From Euonymus europaeus (taxonomy: Eukaryota > Streptophyta > Magnoliopsida > Celastrales > Celastraceae), in the NCBI GenBank assembly GCA_963580455.1, contig OY756969.1, positions 16,340,760 to 16,404,759 of the forward strand: a DNA stretch of 64,000 bases, written 5' to 3'. Position numbers and translations under genes: made by a program. The notes under the pieces were generated by a model. It had not been told where the DNA came from and made no database searches. It saw only the letters and a program-made list of their open reading frames with translations. Shown here in pieces: positions 47,304 through 56,703 of this stretch. Each line of letters opens with the position of its first letter. Within the stretch, counting starts at the first letter, position 1.

Positions 47304-48100
47304 ACCAACTCTCATAACCTCGGCACTTCCATCAAACTCAACATTGGACTCAATTGCACGATTGACCGAAGGATTGCTGGGGCAAGAATGGGATGTATTT
47401 GTTGCCTGATTATTCTAGCCATTATTATGATCTTCGACTGCATAATCAACTGCCTCAAGGAATGCATCATCGACTACGTCATCAGCTATATCATAGGCTG
47501 CCTCATGAGTTTGATCATCAAAATCATCATCATACAGTTCAACAGTAGGTTCATTGTTATGTGGTTCTATTCCATCAATGTCTGGCAGTGTTTGTTTGTT
47601 TCTACTGAAACCAAGACCAGGAAAATCTCCTATTCCTTCTACAAAATTATGCACGTCATCCCTCTGTTGGATATTTGGTAAGTTATCCCCGAAATCATCA
47701 ATTTTGCCTCCAATATTAGAAGATATGCACAGAGATGTAGCCGGAATACTTCTATCCATATTACACCAAATAAAACAGCGAACATCATCATCTCCTTCGA
47801 TCTCAACCGGCTCGGTAGGACAACGGACATTGTAAAGGTACTTCATCTGAATATCATTGTGCTGCAACTTTGTAATATCACGTACTTTATCGACTAATTC
47901 ACAGTAAGAAATAAACTCTGAGACTATGATAGCCTTGTTTTTCCCACCTTTATATGTGTAGTGCGTCTCATTCTTTTCCCACTTTCCAAAATACTGAATC
48001 AAAATGCTCACCTCTTTCATTCCTTCAAAAAATGAACAATATATTCTCAATGGATCATTTTTCAAAAGGACACAAAATAAAAACAATATTCTAAACATAA

Positions 48101-48439
48101 TTATACTATACTAAATAGAATATATACTATTCTAAACACAATTTTACTCTGTTCTAAACCAAAACTTCGCATAATGCTAGTCTTCTAAACAGCATATAAC
48201 AACAACTACTTTCTTATACTATACTAAATAGAATATATACTATTCTAAACACAAGTTTACTCTGTTCTAAACCAACACTTCACATAATGCTAGTCTTCTA
48301 TACAGCATATAACAACAACTGCTTTCTTATACTATACTAAGTAGAATATATACTATTCTAAACACAAGTTTACTCTGTTCTAAACCAATACTTCACATAA
48401 TGCTACTCTTCTATACAGCATATAACAACAACTGCTTTC
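48101..48439. repeat. Three 113-bp tandem repeats upstream of MURA
   Basis: The unit starts TTATACTATACTAA (48101, 48214, 48327) and contains ACTATTCTAAACACAA. It lies between the MURA start codon (48020) and a probable non-coding first exon near 48640-48900, so it is within the leader intron. Confidence 0.8.
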
Positions 48440-48941
48440 TCAACCCGTTGCCCAGAACTCAAAATCAGTCATAACGTAGAAAATTAATTTCATTGTTTCA
48501 CAATTTTCCTATATGCAGCACACAACTACACGGTTTCCATGAACCCAACATGATGAAGACATCCACTTTATACATACCAACTAATAAACATAATGCATTA
48601 CAGATTAGGGTTCAATAACTGACCTGTAGTCAAAACGAGTCTCGAGCTTCAAATCCGAGCTTCAGATCCGAATCCGAAAACCAAGAACACCGTCGAAATC
48701 AGAGCTACAGCTCTAAAAGTTTTACGTCATTCAAGTCGAACGATAATGTAGAGGAGAAGTTGTCCGAAATTACAACTCGAGCTTCGATTTCATGGTCGGA
48801 AATCAATATTCGGTGGCATGATGTCCACACGCATCGGGAAGGAGGAAGAACGGAGGAGCTCGAGGAAAGAGCTGCGAGGGAATTTTAGAAATTGGGAAAG
48901 TTGCTGCTGCTGTAATTGGGAATTAACAAATAGTAGAGGGA

Positions 48942-49051
48942 GGGCATATGAGACATTTCCTTGAGTAAAAGTGTTATAAGTTAAGTTTTTTTAAAAAAGG
49001 GTTAGTTAGCAAAAAAATGTATTATTTTTGGGTCATTTTGCCAAATTTCCC
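48942..49051 (-). repeat. MULE1 right terminal inverted repeat
   Basis: Inverted copy of 37714-37823, followed by the 9-bp duplication CAAGCTCTT. Confidence 0.93.
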
Positions 49052-49916
49052 CAAGCTCTTCGTGAACTCCTGTTTACCGGGAAATTTTGCAAAATAACCC
49101 ATTTACAAAATATTTTTAGTGATTTAACCCTTTTTTAAAAAAAGTTAATTTCTAAGCTTTTTGACCATGAAAAGGTCCCAAACGAAACTCTTCATCGAAA
49201 ACACATGGTTTTACTAGTCTTCAAGGGAAAATGTGCATGAAAACGTGAATGCATATGTTATGAGCTTCGTTATTTAAGTGTGACTTCAAATTTGGATAGC
49301 AATCTTGGTGCCTATATGTCCCCAAACCTCTTCGCAAATCTAGCACCTAAGTTTGGGACTACCTCATAAGCCCATAACTGAAGGAAAAAATAGATTAAAG
49401 TTGTTATAAACAAAAATAAAAATGTTCAAAACAAATCTAGAACTATTTTTAACAGTAACATAATTGTTCAAAACATATCTATAACTATTTTAAATAGACA
49501 GATGATTGTTCAAAACATAAATTATATTATTCTAAATATAAAGATAAACGTTCTAAACATAAAGATACCTTTATTGAACATAAATAAAACTTTTCTAAAA
49601 ACAATATTATATGTTATTAACAAATTTTAAGTGTCTTTACCTAAAAGGCATGAAAAATCGACAAGGTTATAAAAGTCAACATTATACACCAGGAAAAAAA
49701 CTCAACATTATCACAAAAGCTAAAAGTTTTAAAATTACACTGTTTTAATCAGAAATTAAACTGTACTAAACAAAACTTTGACTATTCTAAAAATATTTAT
49801 AATTGTTCTAAACAGAAAAATAATTGTTCTAAACCAAAACTTCTACAATATGATCAAAGTAAGTGAAAATATTCTGAAAAATCTATGTATTCACACTAAT
49901 TCAAACTTAGATGTAT

Positions 49917-50770
49917 TGTTACCTCGTTTCATTTTGTAGGTGTGCAAGGTGCCACATTTTCATTCGTTAACTTATGCCAATACACTATATGGCCATGCAT
50001 TTTGCAAATGCGGGCAGTCTTAATTAACTCGACAACACTGGATTCAAACTCCCCAATGACTCCTTTTGTTCCTTCAAAGCATCAACTAGCTAGTTATTTA
50101 TAGGTCTGAATAGGCTACACTTCGACGGATCTGGTTCCTGTTTAAGGAGAGACAGCGACTCAGACCAAGGAAAAAATAGAGAAAGAACATTGTGGTAATC
50201 TTTGATGGAAATATGTCCTCTAATTTAATCTTGTACTTCATTGGCAATATACACTGAAAAAAAAACATTATCGCAAATGTCAAAAGTTTTAAAACTAAAC
50301 TCTTCTAATCAGAAATTAAATTGTACTAAAAACAATTTGACTATCCTAAACATAATTATAACGATTTTAAACAGAACAATAATTATTCTAAACAAAAACT
50401 TTTACAACATGACCAAAGCAAGTAAAAAAGTTCTCATCAAAATGAACCAGCCAAATAAAAAATTCATTCAAAAATCTGTATACTCACATTGACTCAAACA
50501 TATATGTACAATTGCTTTGTCTCATTTTTAGGTGTGTAAGGCGTCACATTTTCATTCATCAATAGGTGTCAATACACTGTATGACCATGCATTCTTACAA
50601 ATGCGGGCAGTCCTAGACACGACAGCACTGGATTCGAACTTCCCAAGGATTCTTTCCATTCCTTTCAAGCACCAACTAGCTGGTCTAGTTTTTTTGGGGC
50701 CTGAACAGGTTACAACTTTGATAGATTTAGTTTTGGTTCCTGCCTAAATGAGAGACTGCAGCTCAAATGT
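49917..50770 (-). repeat. Duplicated segment inside MULE2
   Basis: The segments 49917-50160 and 50511-50770 are diverged copies (both contain CAAATGCGGGCAGTC and an ACTGGATTC block). Minus-strand reading of the left copy is open for about 45 residues (FESSVVELIKTARICKMHG, then YWHKLTNENVAPCTPTK). The function was not recognised; it may be another captured exon. A shorter pair lies at about 49185-49300 and 51355-51480. Confidence 0.65.
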
Positions 50771-50878
50771 GGAATGGACTCGGAGAAGAAGAAAAAAAAA
50801 ATTGGAGAGGAAGTTGAATAAAAAAGATGAAGATAGAATAAAAAGTAAAAAGTTGCAGAGAGAAATTGTGTTTAATAA

Positions 50879-50965
50879 AAAGTAAAAGGCATATGTGAAA
50901 TTGATAAGGCGATAGAAGTCAATCTTCAAACTCTTATACTTGAACTTGTTAGCTCTCCCAAGCAA
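50879..50965 (-). pseudogene. DUF1985 remnant in MULE2
   Basis: The minus-strand text LGRANKFKYKSLKIDFYRLI, then FTYAF, corresponds to LRGRAQKFKQKGVKIDFYNL, then FPYAF, of the Ulp1 gene in MULE1. It is a trace of the same gene family, implying that MULE2 descends from an Ulp1-bearing MULE. Confidence 0.65.
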
Positions 50966-51359
50966 TGCAGAATGCAGTACGCTTGTGGGAGTCTACAAAG
51001 AGTAGCAACTTTTGATGAAAATCTGTCATCTGATTTAATCTTGTACTTCATTGACAATAGACACTTAAAAAAAATAGAACATTATCACAAATGTCAAAAG
51101 TTTTAAAACTAAATTGTTCTAATCAGAAATTAAACTGTACTAAAGAAAAATTTGACTGTTCTAAATAGAAAAATAAAGCAATATAATTATCTATGAGGAA
51201 CAACTCAAAAATCCATATAGATTACACCAATCATAAGCATAAATATCACATTCTAAAAAAAAAATCCAAGTATGCAAGTTCAACTGTGATGAACGTAGGA
51301 GTTCTTCGGTAGCTCGTTGAAAAAAAACATGAGTACGAATTTCATAGACGCAAAACTCT

Positions 51360-51676
51360 TCAATGAAAATGCATGGATTTTTTGGTCTTCAAGGGTGAAA
51401 CGCATGAAAATGCGAATGCGTCCATGATGAACTTTGTTATTTGGTTCTTGTCAACTAGCGACTTAAAATTTGGATCCATTTGATTGTGTAGGAGGTGTTG
51501 AGAGTATACCACGCTTGGTTCAGATGGCGAAGAGTGTGATTCGGGGTTAGATCCTTGCCGAAAAACAATTGTTTGGTTATAAGACATAAGTTGTACTTGC
51601 ATGAGTATAATAATTCCTCTATGCTTTCTCTATTGTATGTTATCCCGGTTGAGATTGTCACTGGATCTTTCTTCAA
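51360..51676 (-). pseudogene. Captured U-box E3 ubiquitin ligase fragment (PUB-like)
   Basis: The minus-strand text KKDPVTISTGITYNRESIEE, then LCLITKQLFF, DLTPNHTLRHLNQAWYTLN, matches the U-box of plant PUB22/23/24-type E3 ligases (consensus M-K-D-P-V-T-x-S-T-G-I-T-Y-D-R-x-S-I-E, then P-V-T-K-Q, then D-L-T-P-N-H-T-L-R-R-L-I-Q-x-W-C). The first third of the U-box and all downstream ARM repeats are absent. The segment after SYTIKW shifts frame. A host gene fragment carried by MULE2, without a start of its own. Confidence 0.82.
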
Positions 51677-51934
51677 TTGTGACGAACTCGATCAAATCAA
51701 GGCCTAAAGTTCTCAACAAAACCAACCAGTAAAATAATGTATTCCAAACAAAACTATAACCCTTGATAAATAAAACATGTGATAGTTAATTCTAAAAAAT
51801 TTATGTTCCCAAAAAAATATGACTTTTCTGAAACCTTATAATATCTATGTTCTAAACAAAACCATAACAGTGCTAAACTAAATCATAATTGTTCCAAATA
51901 AAATCCTTGAGTATAGCAAACATTATTCACAAAC

Positions 51935-52010
51935 ATTCCTACAAAGGTTAGTTCAGTAGTAGTAACCTGCTCATCAATTTTCTTGCTCAGTTCTTGAAGC
52001 GCAAGAAGTG
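51935..52010 (-). other. Possible further captured exon in MULE2
   Basis: On the minus strand, a segment open as HADGSLLALQELSKKIDEQ lies between a TTACTTTCAG acceptor-like and a GTTACT donor-like sequence. It was not recognised. It directly follows the PLDRP1-like part in the direction of reading, so a chimeric transcript is conceivable. Confidence 0.35.
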
Positions 52011-52049
52011 ATCCATCTGCATGACTGAAAGTAACAAAACCATAACCAA

Positions 52050-52381
52050 ATCCATACTCTAATTCGGGCTCCTCAGACTTAGGCCTCTATCCTTGTCTAC
52101 TCCCACCGCTCGACCCAGATCCATATCCGAGTCTATTCATATCATTCTCAAACCCACAAGAAGGCTCTAGCCTAGGCCCTACATATCCTCCTCCCCCACC
52201 TGGAACAAAACCTAGAGCGAGTAGGATGACCATACCTGTTGTACTCAATTTGGAGCACATCTTCAGCATACGCAGAAGCTTTGGTACAGGACGAGTATGG
52301 TGGACGATTGTAATCAAAGTCATCAAAAGAGAAGTTAGGATAGCAAGTTTCTTCAAAAGCTCTCTCATTTGTTTTCTGCAA
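52050..52381 (-). pseudogene. Captured PLDRP1-like (At5g39570-type) gene fragment
   Basis: The minus-strand text EETCYPNFSFDDFDYNRPPY, then ASAYAEDVLQIEYNRYG, then in a second frame PGGGGGYVGPRLEPSCG and GYGSGSSGG, resembles plant proteins of the Arabidopsis PLD-regulated protein 1 family. Those have E-T-C-Y-P, a D-D-F-x-Y-x-R-P block, S-A-Y-G-D-E-A-L-x-x-E-Y, and then Gly-Tyr repeats. One frameshift lies between the halves. The likeness is from memory of the family and needs a search. Confidence 0.6.
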
Positions 52382-52589
52382 TTTTTGTTTGATACATGAA
52401 ACTAGTTGTTGAATTTGATTGGATAGTTTTTAACAAATATAATACAATCAATGCTTAGGAAAGTGTCACAGGGACATTTGCGACCTTTCCATGGTCAAAA
52501 GGGTTAGAAATTAATTTTTTTTTTAAAAAGGTTAAATCGCTAAAAATGTTTTATAAATGGATCATTTTGCCAAATTTTCCCTGTTTGCC

Positions 52590-53212
52590 CCAAGTAGTGT
52601 AGGGTTGTCATTTGCCCTTTTTTTTCTTTTTTTCGTATTCTTAGACTCAGTCTAAGTTAAATAGTAAATTAGTTAAAATAAATAAATAAGTAATCTATTA
52701 ATATTTGGTAAGTAGTAATACATTATTAATACTATACTGAAAGGACATATATATAATTTAAAACATATAAAAATAAAGTTCATTTTTTGGTTTGGAATCA
52801 AAATTATATATTTTCTATTAATCGAAACCAAACTAGACAAAGTCTCAAAATCGAAACCGAACCAAACTTAGTTTTTTTTTCGAATTTTGGTTCGAATAGG
52901 CTTATTGGTTCTTGACACCTATACTTTCTGTCATTAGTCAGTCATAAATGTTTATGATAGAAAATTTCTATCATTGTTTTGTCATAAATGTTTATGATAG
53001 AAAAATATATGTCATTGTTCCGTCATAAATGTTTATGATAGAAAAAGTTTTGTCATTGTTCCATCATAAATAATTTTAATATAAATAATTTTGTCACGAC
53101 ACTGTAAAAAATATTTATGATAGAGAAAATATATCAAGATTCTGTCATATATTTTGTGACAGAAAAAACTGTCACACACAATCTGTCAAGATAGGCCTTT
53201 CTTGGCATAGTG
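52590..53212. repeat. CACTA right interior and subterminal repeats
   Basis: The segment 52604-52922 begins TAGGGTTGTCA and ends TCTTGACACCTA, imperfect inverted ends like a small hAT-type MITE, but without a matching 8-bp duplication. From 52925 to 53190, GTCATAAATGTTTATGATAG-type repeats recur about four times up to the CACTA end. Confidence 0.5.
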
Positions 53213-53215
53213 CAC

Positions 53216-53616
53216 TCTGCTGGAGTTTTGTTTCTGATTGATCCTTGTACGTGCTAATTGGCTACAACCTTGCTAGAAACTGCCAATGCCTTGTAAAATG
53301 TATGCATTAACACTAAGACAGGCAATGAATGGTGAGAACATTGAGTTAAAAGACTATTAAGCCTTTTCCATGCCTGTGAAAAACATTCATCATGTAATTG
53401 TTCAAAGTGCATGATCTTCTCTCTCAAAGCATCAGTCTTCCCCGTAGAGAAGAATTTCTCCAAATATTTTTTTTGAATTTCAGTCCACAAATTAATAGAA
53501 CATGACCTTAGGACGTTCAACCATGAGTTTACTTTATCCTTCAATGTATATGTGAAGATATTCATCTTTAAGTAACTCCTCAGTAACTCCTCCAAGTCAG
53601 TTACAACTTCATTCAA
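53216..53616 (-). pseudogene. Athila-type Ty3/gypsy gag fragment
   Basis: The minus-strand text YTLKDKVNSWLNVLRSCSI, then WTEIQKKYLEKFF, KTDALREKIMHFEQLHDE and LMHTFYKAL, matches the gag core of Athila elements (F-x-L-x-D-K-A-x-x-W-L-x-S-L, W-x-x-L-x-x-K-F-L-x-K-F-F, T-F-Y-x-G-L). After a stop it seems to run on as RNKTPAE up to the CACTA junction. No LTR or pol parts are attached. Confidence 0.8.
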
Positions 53617-55012
53617 ACCCCCCTACAATAAAACCACAAGAAAAACTTGCAATATCAACTCAACCTTTTATTAAAATGGGGTGAAAATAATCAGAAATAT
53701 GCTACTAAATGTGGTACAAAAATGTTCATACAAGTGGTCTACCAATTCACGTACCCTTCAATGAAGAAATAGGAGAATCTCTATTTTTATGATTCATGAA
53801 GTATTAAAATTATTACTATGTGAAGGGGCATGTTAGGTACCTTTCCATATATTCTTAAGGAATATATCAACCTAGCCAATTATTTAATGTGTCTTGTATG
53901 TAATTAGCATTCACCTCGGAATGTTTTGATCTCTTCTAATGGTGGTCTTTATTATCCAGGTTTACTACAAATCGTTGTGATGGATTCAACTTATTTTCCC
54001 ATTTTCCTTCCCCATGCTTGTCTTTAGTTTTTGTTCTTAAGTAGATATTCACATTAGAAAAGATTTGATTATATTTCTGCAGATCAATGTCCACAAGCAT
54101 CAAGACATCCACTATGGATCATCAGTCAGGATACTAGAGGCCCAACTAAAACTATACTCCACAATTATTGGAAATAACGTATGCATGAAGATTGGGGATG
54201 GTTCATGGTATCCCTCAGGCAAGAAATGGAGTCTTGTAACTAGTGGTCATACGTGTGAAATAGCCAAGCATAAGTAAATAGGTAATGTCTCCTTGATAGG
54301 AATAGTATGTTAAAGGCCACTATTTTATGTAATGTTCAAACTTAGTATGTTTCGGCATGAGCACCTTATATTTATATGGTATATGAATTGGTGTGTAGAG
54401 TTTAACTTAGACATGGAAGATCAATTCATAATTTCCTATTAAATATAAGTAAATGATCATAACTAAGACGGAATTAGACGAATCATTGGTAGCGTTGTAG
54501 TATAGTATTTCAGTATGCCTATCTTGGTTACGGAAAGCAGTAAAGATTTAACTTACTATACTAGTATACTTGCAGTGTATTGATCAGGTCCATGTGAGTC
54601 CATTTTCCTAGTCTGACTATATGAAAGATTGTATACTCATACTGATATTATGAAATTGTTCATGATCTTAATTTATTAAATATTATTGGTACATGTGCTT
54701 TTAATGTATAAGGCTTTGATTTATTATAGTGTGAGGTCTTTTTGGACAAGCCAACATACACCAAGTGAATTGGGTGAACATATTAAATGTACGATGGAAA
54801 ATAGTCTCTTAATAAAATTCACATCAAATTGTAGATTGACAATATCCTCTTGAGAATGCTTATAGGCTTTGAGACTGTGACAAAACTCTTCATATGGATT
54901 TTAATTAATCTGACACATTCAAATAAGTTAAGTGGTAAGCTCAAGGAATATTTAAGAGATGTCAATTAAATATAATATGTCAATGACATATTTAATTGAC
55001 ATGTATCTGTAA
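53617..55012. other. Non-coding, unassigned
   Basis: AT-rich. An open frame at 54065-54277 (plus) shows no recognised family. A near-perfect palindrome lies at 54961-55000 (GTCAATTAAATAT arms). Otherwise nothing was recognised. Confidence 0.35.
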
Positions 55013-55714
55013 CTTAACGTGAGGATTTTAATGAACAATTATAACGAAAGTTTCAAATTTAATTTGAGATGAAATGGGGAGTACAATTACAATATTTGAG
55101 TGGAATACATTATAATTTATGGATTTTAATTATACTCATAGGTTTGGTTTGATAATTAAATCCGTAAGAAGTCCATGTTTTATTTTCCTTGTTGGTCCCC
55201 ACTGTAGCCTATGAAAGCCTAACTTAAGTGAATCAATAAACCTAACTAAGGTTGGAGATCCCACATTAGAGAGAAAAGTGGGCCGGCCAACTAGGGTTAG
55301 GAAACCCCAGGTTGGTTGATCCCTATATAAACATACACTAGTGTGTTTTTGTTTCCCTAACGTTGAGACACCAGTTGGACTTGACTCTCTAACTTTTTCC
55401 ATAGTTTTGGTTTTGATTTTCAGGTTCTTGGTGTGGGGATTCCACACTCTTGAAATCCAAATTTGGGAGTTGGTGCATACAGTGGAAGATCAGCAAGATT
55501 AAGCTTTGAATCAATTTGGTTGACTCCATCCTTTGATATAAATTATTAGAGATCAATTCAGAGATATCTGAAGGTACACAATCTCTAAACAATTAGATCA
55601 TTATGCATGTTGATCATAACTGATAAGAAATTTTTGAAAGTTGTTTTCCCTATCAATTTATCCTATGTATTCCTTATTTTCCAAAACGTTTTTGCGAGTG
55701 AGTGTTTTCCAACA
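55013..55714 (+). repeat. LTR-like repeat, first copy
   Basis: It shares its course with 56704-57255: TTAACGTGAGGATTTTAATG at the start, a TATA-like CCCTATATAAACATAC at about 55322, a TTGAGACACCAGTTGGAC block, a CATACAGTGGAAGATC block, and the end GTGTTTTCCAACA. The TATA position and TTCCAACA end suggest an LTR; its left end is not certain and no coding domain lies nearby. Confidence 0.55.
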
Positions 55715-56703
55715 CTCCTCCCATATCTGGCCTCATAATTTTATATCTGATCATTGTCCTTTTATGAAGATTGAGGCATCATTGGTGGGTACATTACGGG
55801 AACTAAATTCTTATTGTGGTCTTTGAACATATTCGTCTCTCTCCACTATTTATCTTTTCAAGACACCACTTCTTCCTTTAAAACATTTGAACATAATTGT
55901 AAAGTGAATCGTCTCTTTGGAGGTGAACGGTATGGTCGTGAACAAAAAATGGTGAATCTCAATTCCTTTATGTTATGTTCATACGTGCATATGATTATTT
56001 ATATATTATGATAGACAACCATTTATGGTTAGTGTTCGCTCCATTTATTATATGATCATTATAATGGTAATGTTTCATCTATAGGAATGAATTCTATGGA
56101 TGTCAAAAATTTGCTCGATTTGAATGACGTATCAAGATATGGTCACGAGCTAGGTCTTCTCAGTTGATATTGCTCTTTCAATGGTGGTTTCCTGCACAAA
56201 CGAATAAACATGAGTTAAAAGCCTATCAGAGATTGTTCTTTGGCATTGGTGCTTCGAAGCTCAAGTCAAATGTGAACATATAAGTCTTCTAGAGTACATA
56301 GGTCGGTGCTCTAGATTTTATGTATTAGACTATAGAATGTGTTTTAGAGTAGAATGTTCTTCCTACTATTGGAGGATCCGTTTTTATAATAGTAGAGTTA
56401 TTCTTCTGTTATTCGGAGTCAGGTTCCATCTTGGGTAGAGTTTCTATTAGGATAGGAAACTGCTTTGGTTGAGGGAGAGTCCTTATTGGAAAAAGAATCC
56501 ATTTCCTTTAGGCTCCGTTTGAAGGAGTGGATAAGACTGTGTATGATATAAAATTTTCATTTAATGATGCCATCAAGTGGTTGGACGTTTTTTGAAAAAC
56601 TCAGTATAGTATAACTTTATGTAGTTGAGGCTCTTATATGTTGGAAGTAGTATAATATAAAACACCTTCAAATGACAAAGAACACCCTCTAAAGAAAACA
56701 AAT
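55715..56703. other. Non-coding, between the LTR-like repeats
   Basis: No gene recognised. TTAGGCTCCGTTTGAAGGA at about 56510 looks like a MITE-type terminal sequence; its inverse, CCCCAAACGGAGCCTAA, appears at about 59087-59103. Confidence 0.35.

Larger units (their letters stand above)
43107..48020 (-). pseudogene. MURA transposase gene of MULE1
   Basis: Read on the minus strand: start MKEVSILIQYF at 48020, with a PB1-like N-terminal domain (to about 47415) and an acidic linker with one TAG. Then, across the LTR insertion, comes the plant-MULE N-terminal domain (RLCKYAVNKHFQFKVVKST, CCVDECNWWMRAT). Exon two (44760-43636) holds the core: RPVLCVDATHLK (Asp), LAIISDRNKSI (Asp), MYHIGQNMK, NIAESVN (Glu), and the SWIM finger CSC ... 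PCTHACA. The last exon (about 43265-43107) has a zinc knuckle CGRCRQHGHNRQTC and ends at 43107. Introns have GT/AG ends. Apart from one stop and the LTR, the gene is open. Confidence 0.88.
37714..49051. mobile_element. MULE1: two-gene Mutator-like element with Ulp1 peptidase
   Basis: Terminal inverted repeats of about 110 bp (37714-37823 and 48942-49051) start GGGAAATTTGGCAAAAT and differ at only two or three places. The flanks are an exact 9-bp duplication CAAGCTCTT (37705-37713 and 49052-49060), diagnostic for Mutator elements. Two genes converge: a DUF1985/Ulp1 peptidase gene on the plus strand and a MURA transposase on the minus strand. Plant MULEs with Ulp1 genes are known as Kaonashi. 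It sits in the CACTA next to the SPT5-like fragment, and was later hit by an LTR element (45730-47303) and a fold-back element (41063-41345). Confidence 0.95.
49079..52580. mobile_element. MULE2: Pack-MULE-like element with host gene fragments
   Basis: Terminal inverted repeats of about 105 bp (49079-49183 and 52476-52580) begin GGGAAATTTTGCAAAATAAC and are roughly 80% identical by eye. The flanks are CTGTTTACC (49070-49078) and CTGTTTGCC (52581-52589), a 9-bp duplication with one mismatch. It starts 27 bp right of MULE1, and its ends resemble MULE1's, so the two are related families. It has no transposase. On the minus strand it holds a PLDRP1-like piece, a U-box piece and a DUF1985 remnant, plus internal duplications. 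This is the makeup of a Pack-MULE derived from an Ulp1-MULE. Confidence 0.85.
34629..53212. mobile_element. CACTA-ended non-autonomous transposon, 18.6 kb with nested MULEs
   Basis: The left end CACTATGCCAAAAAAGGCC and the right end, read on the minus strand, CACTATGCCAAGAAAGGCC match over about 27 bases with one change. They are flanked by the 3-bp duplication CAC (34626-34628 and 53213-53215). Subterminal repeats are present: CTGTCATCCAAGAGG on the left and GTCATAAATGTTTATGATAG on the right. No CACTA transposase (TNPD/TNP2-like) was found. Without the two MULEs it is about 3.7 kb and carries an SPT5-like fragment, so it looks like a non-autonomous gene-capturing CACTA. Confidence 0.85.

Noticed and set aside
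54065..54277. A small gene (70 residues)
   Set aside because: Not recognised, no flanking exons, and no clear start context; left as unassigned.
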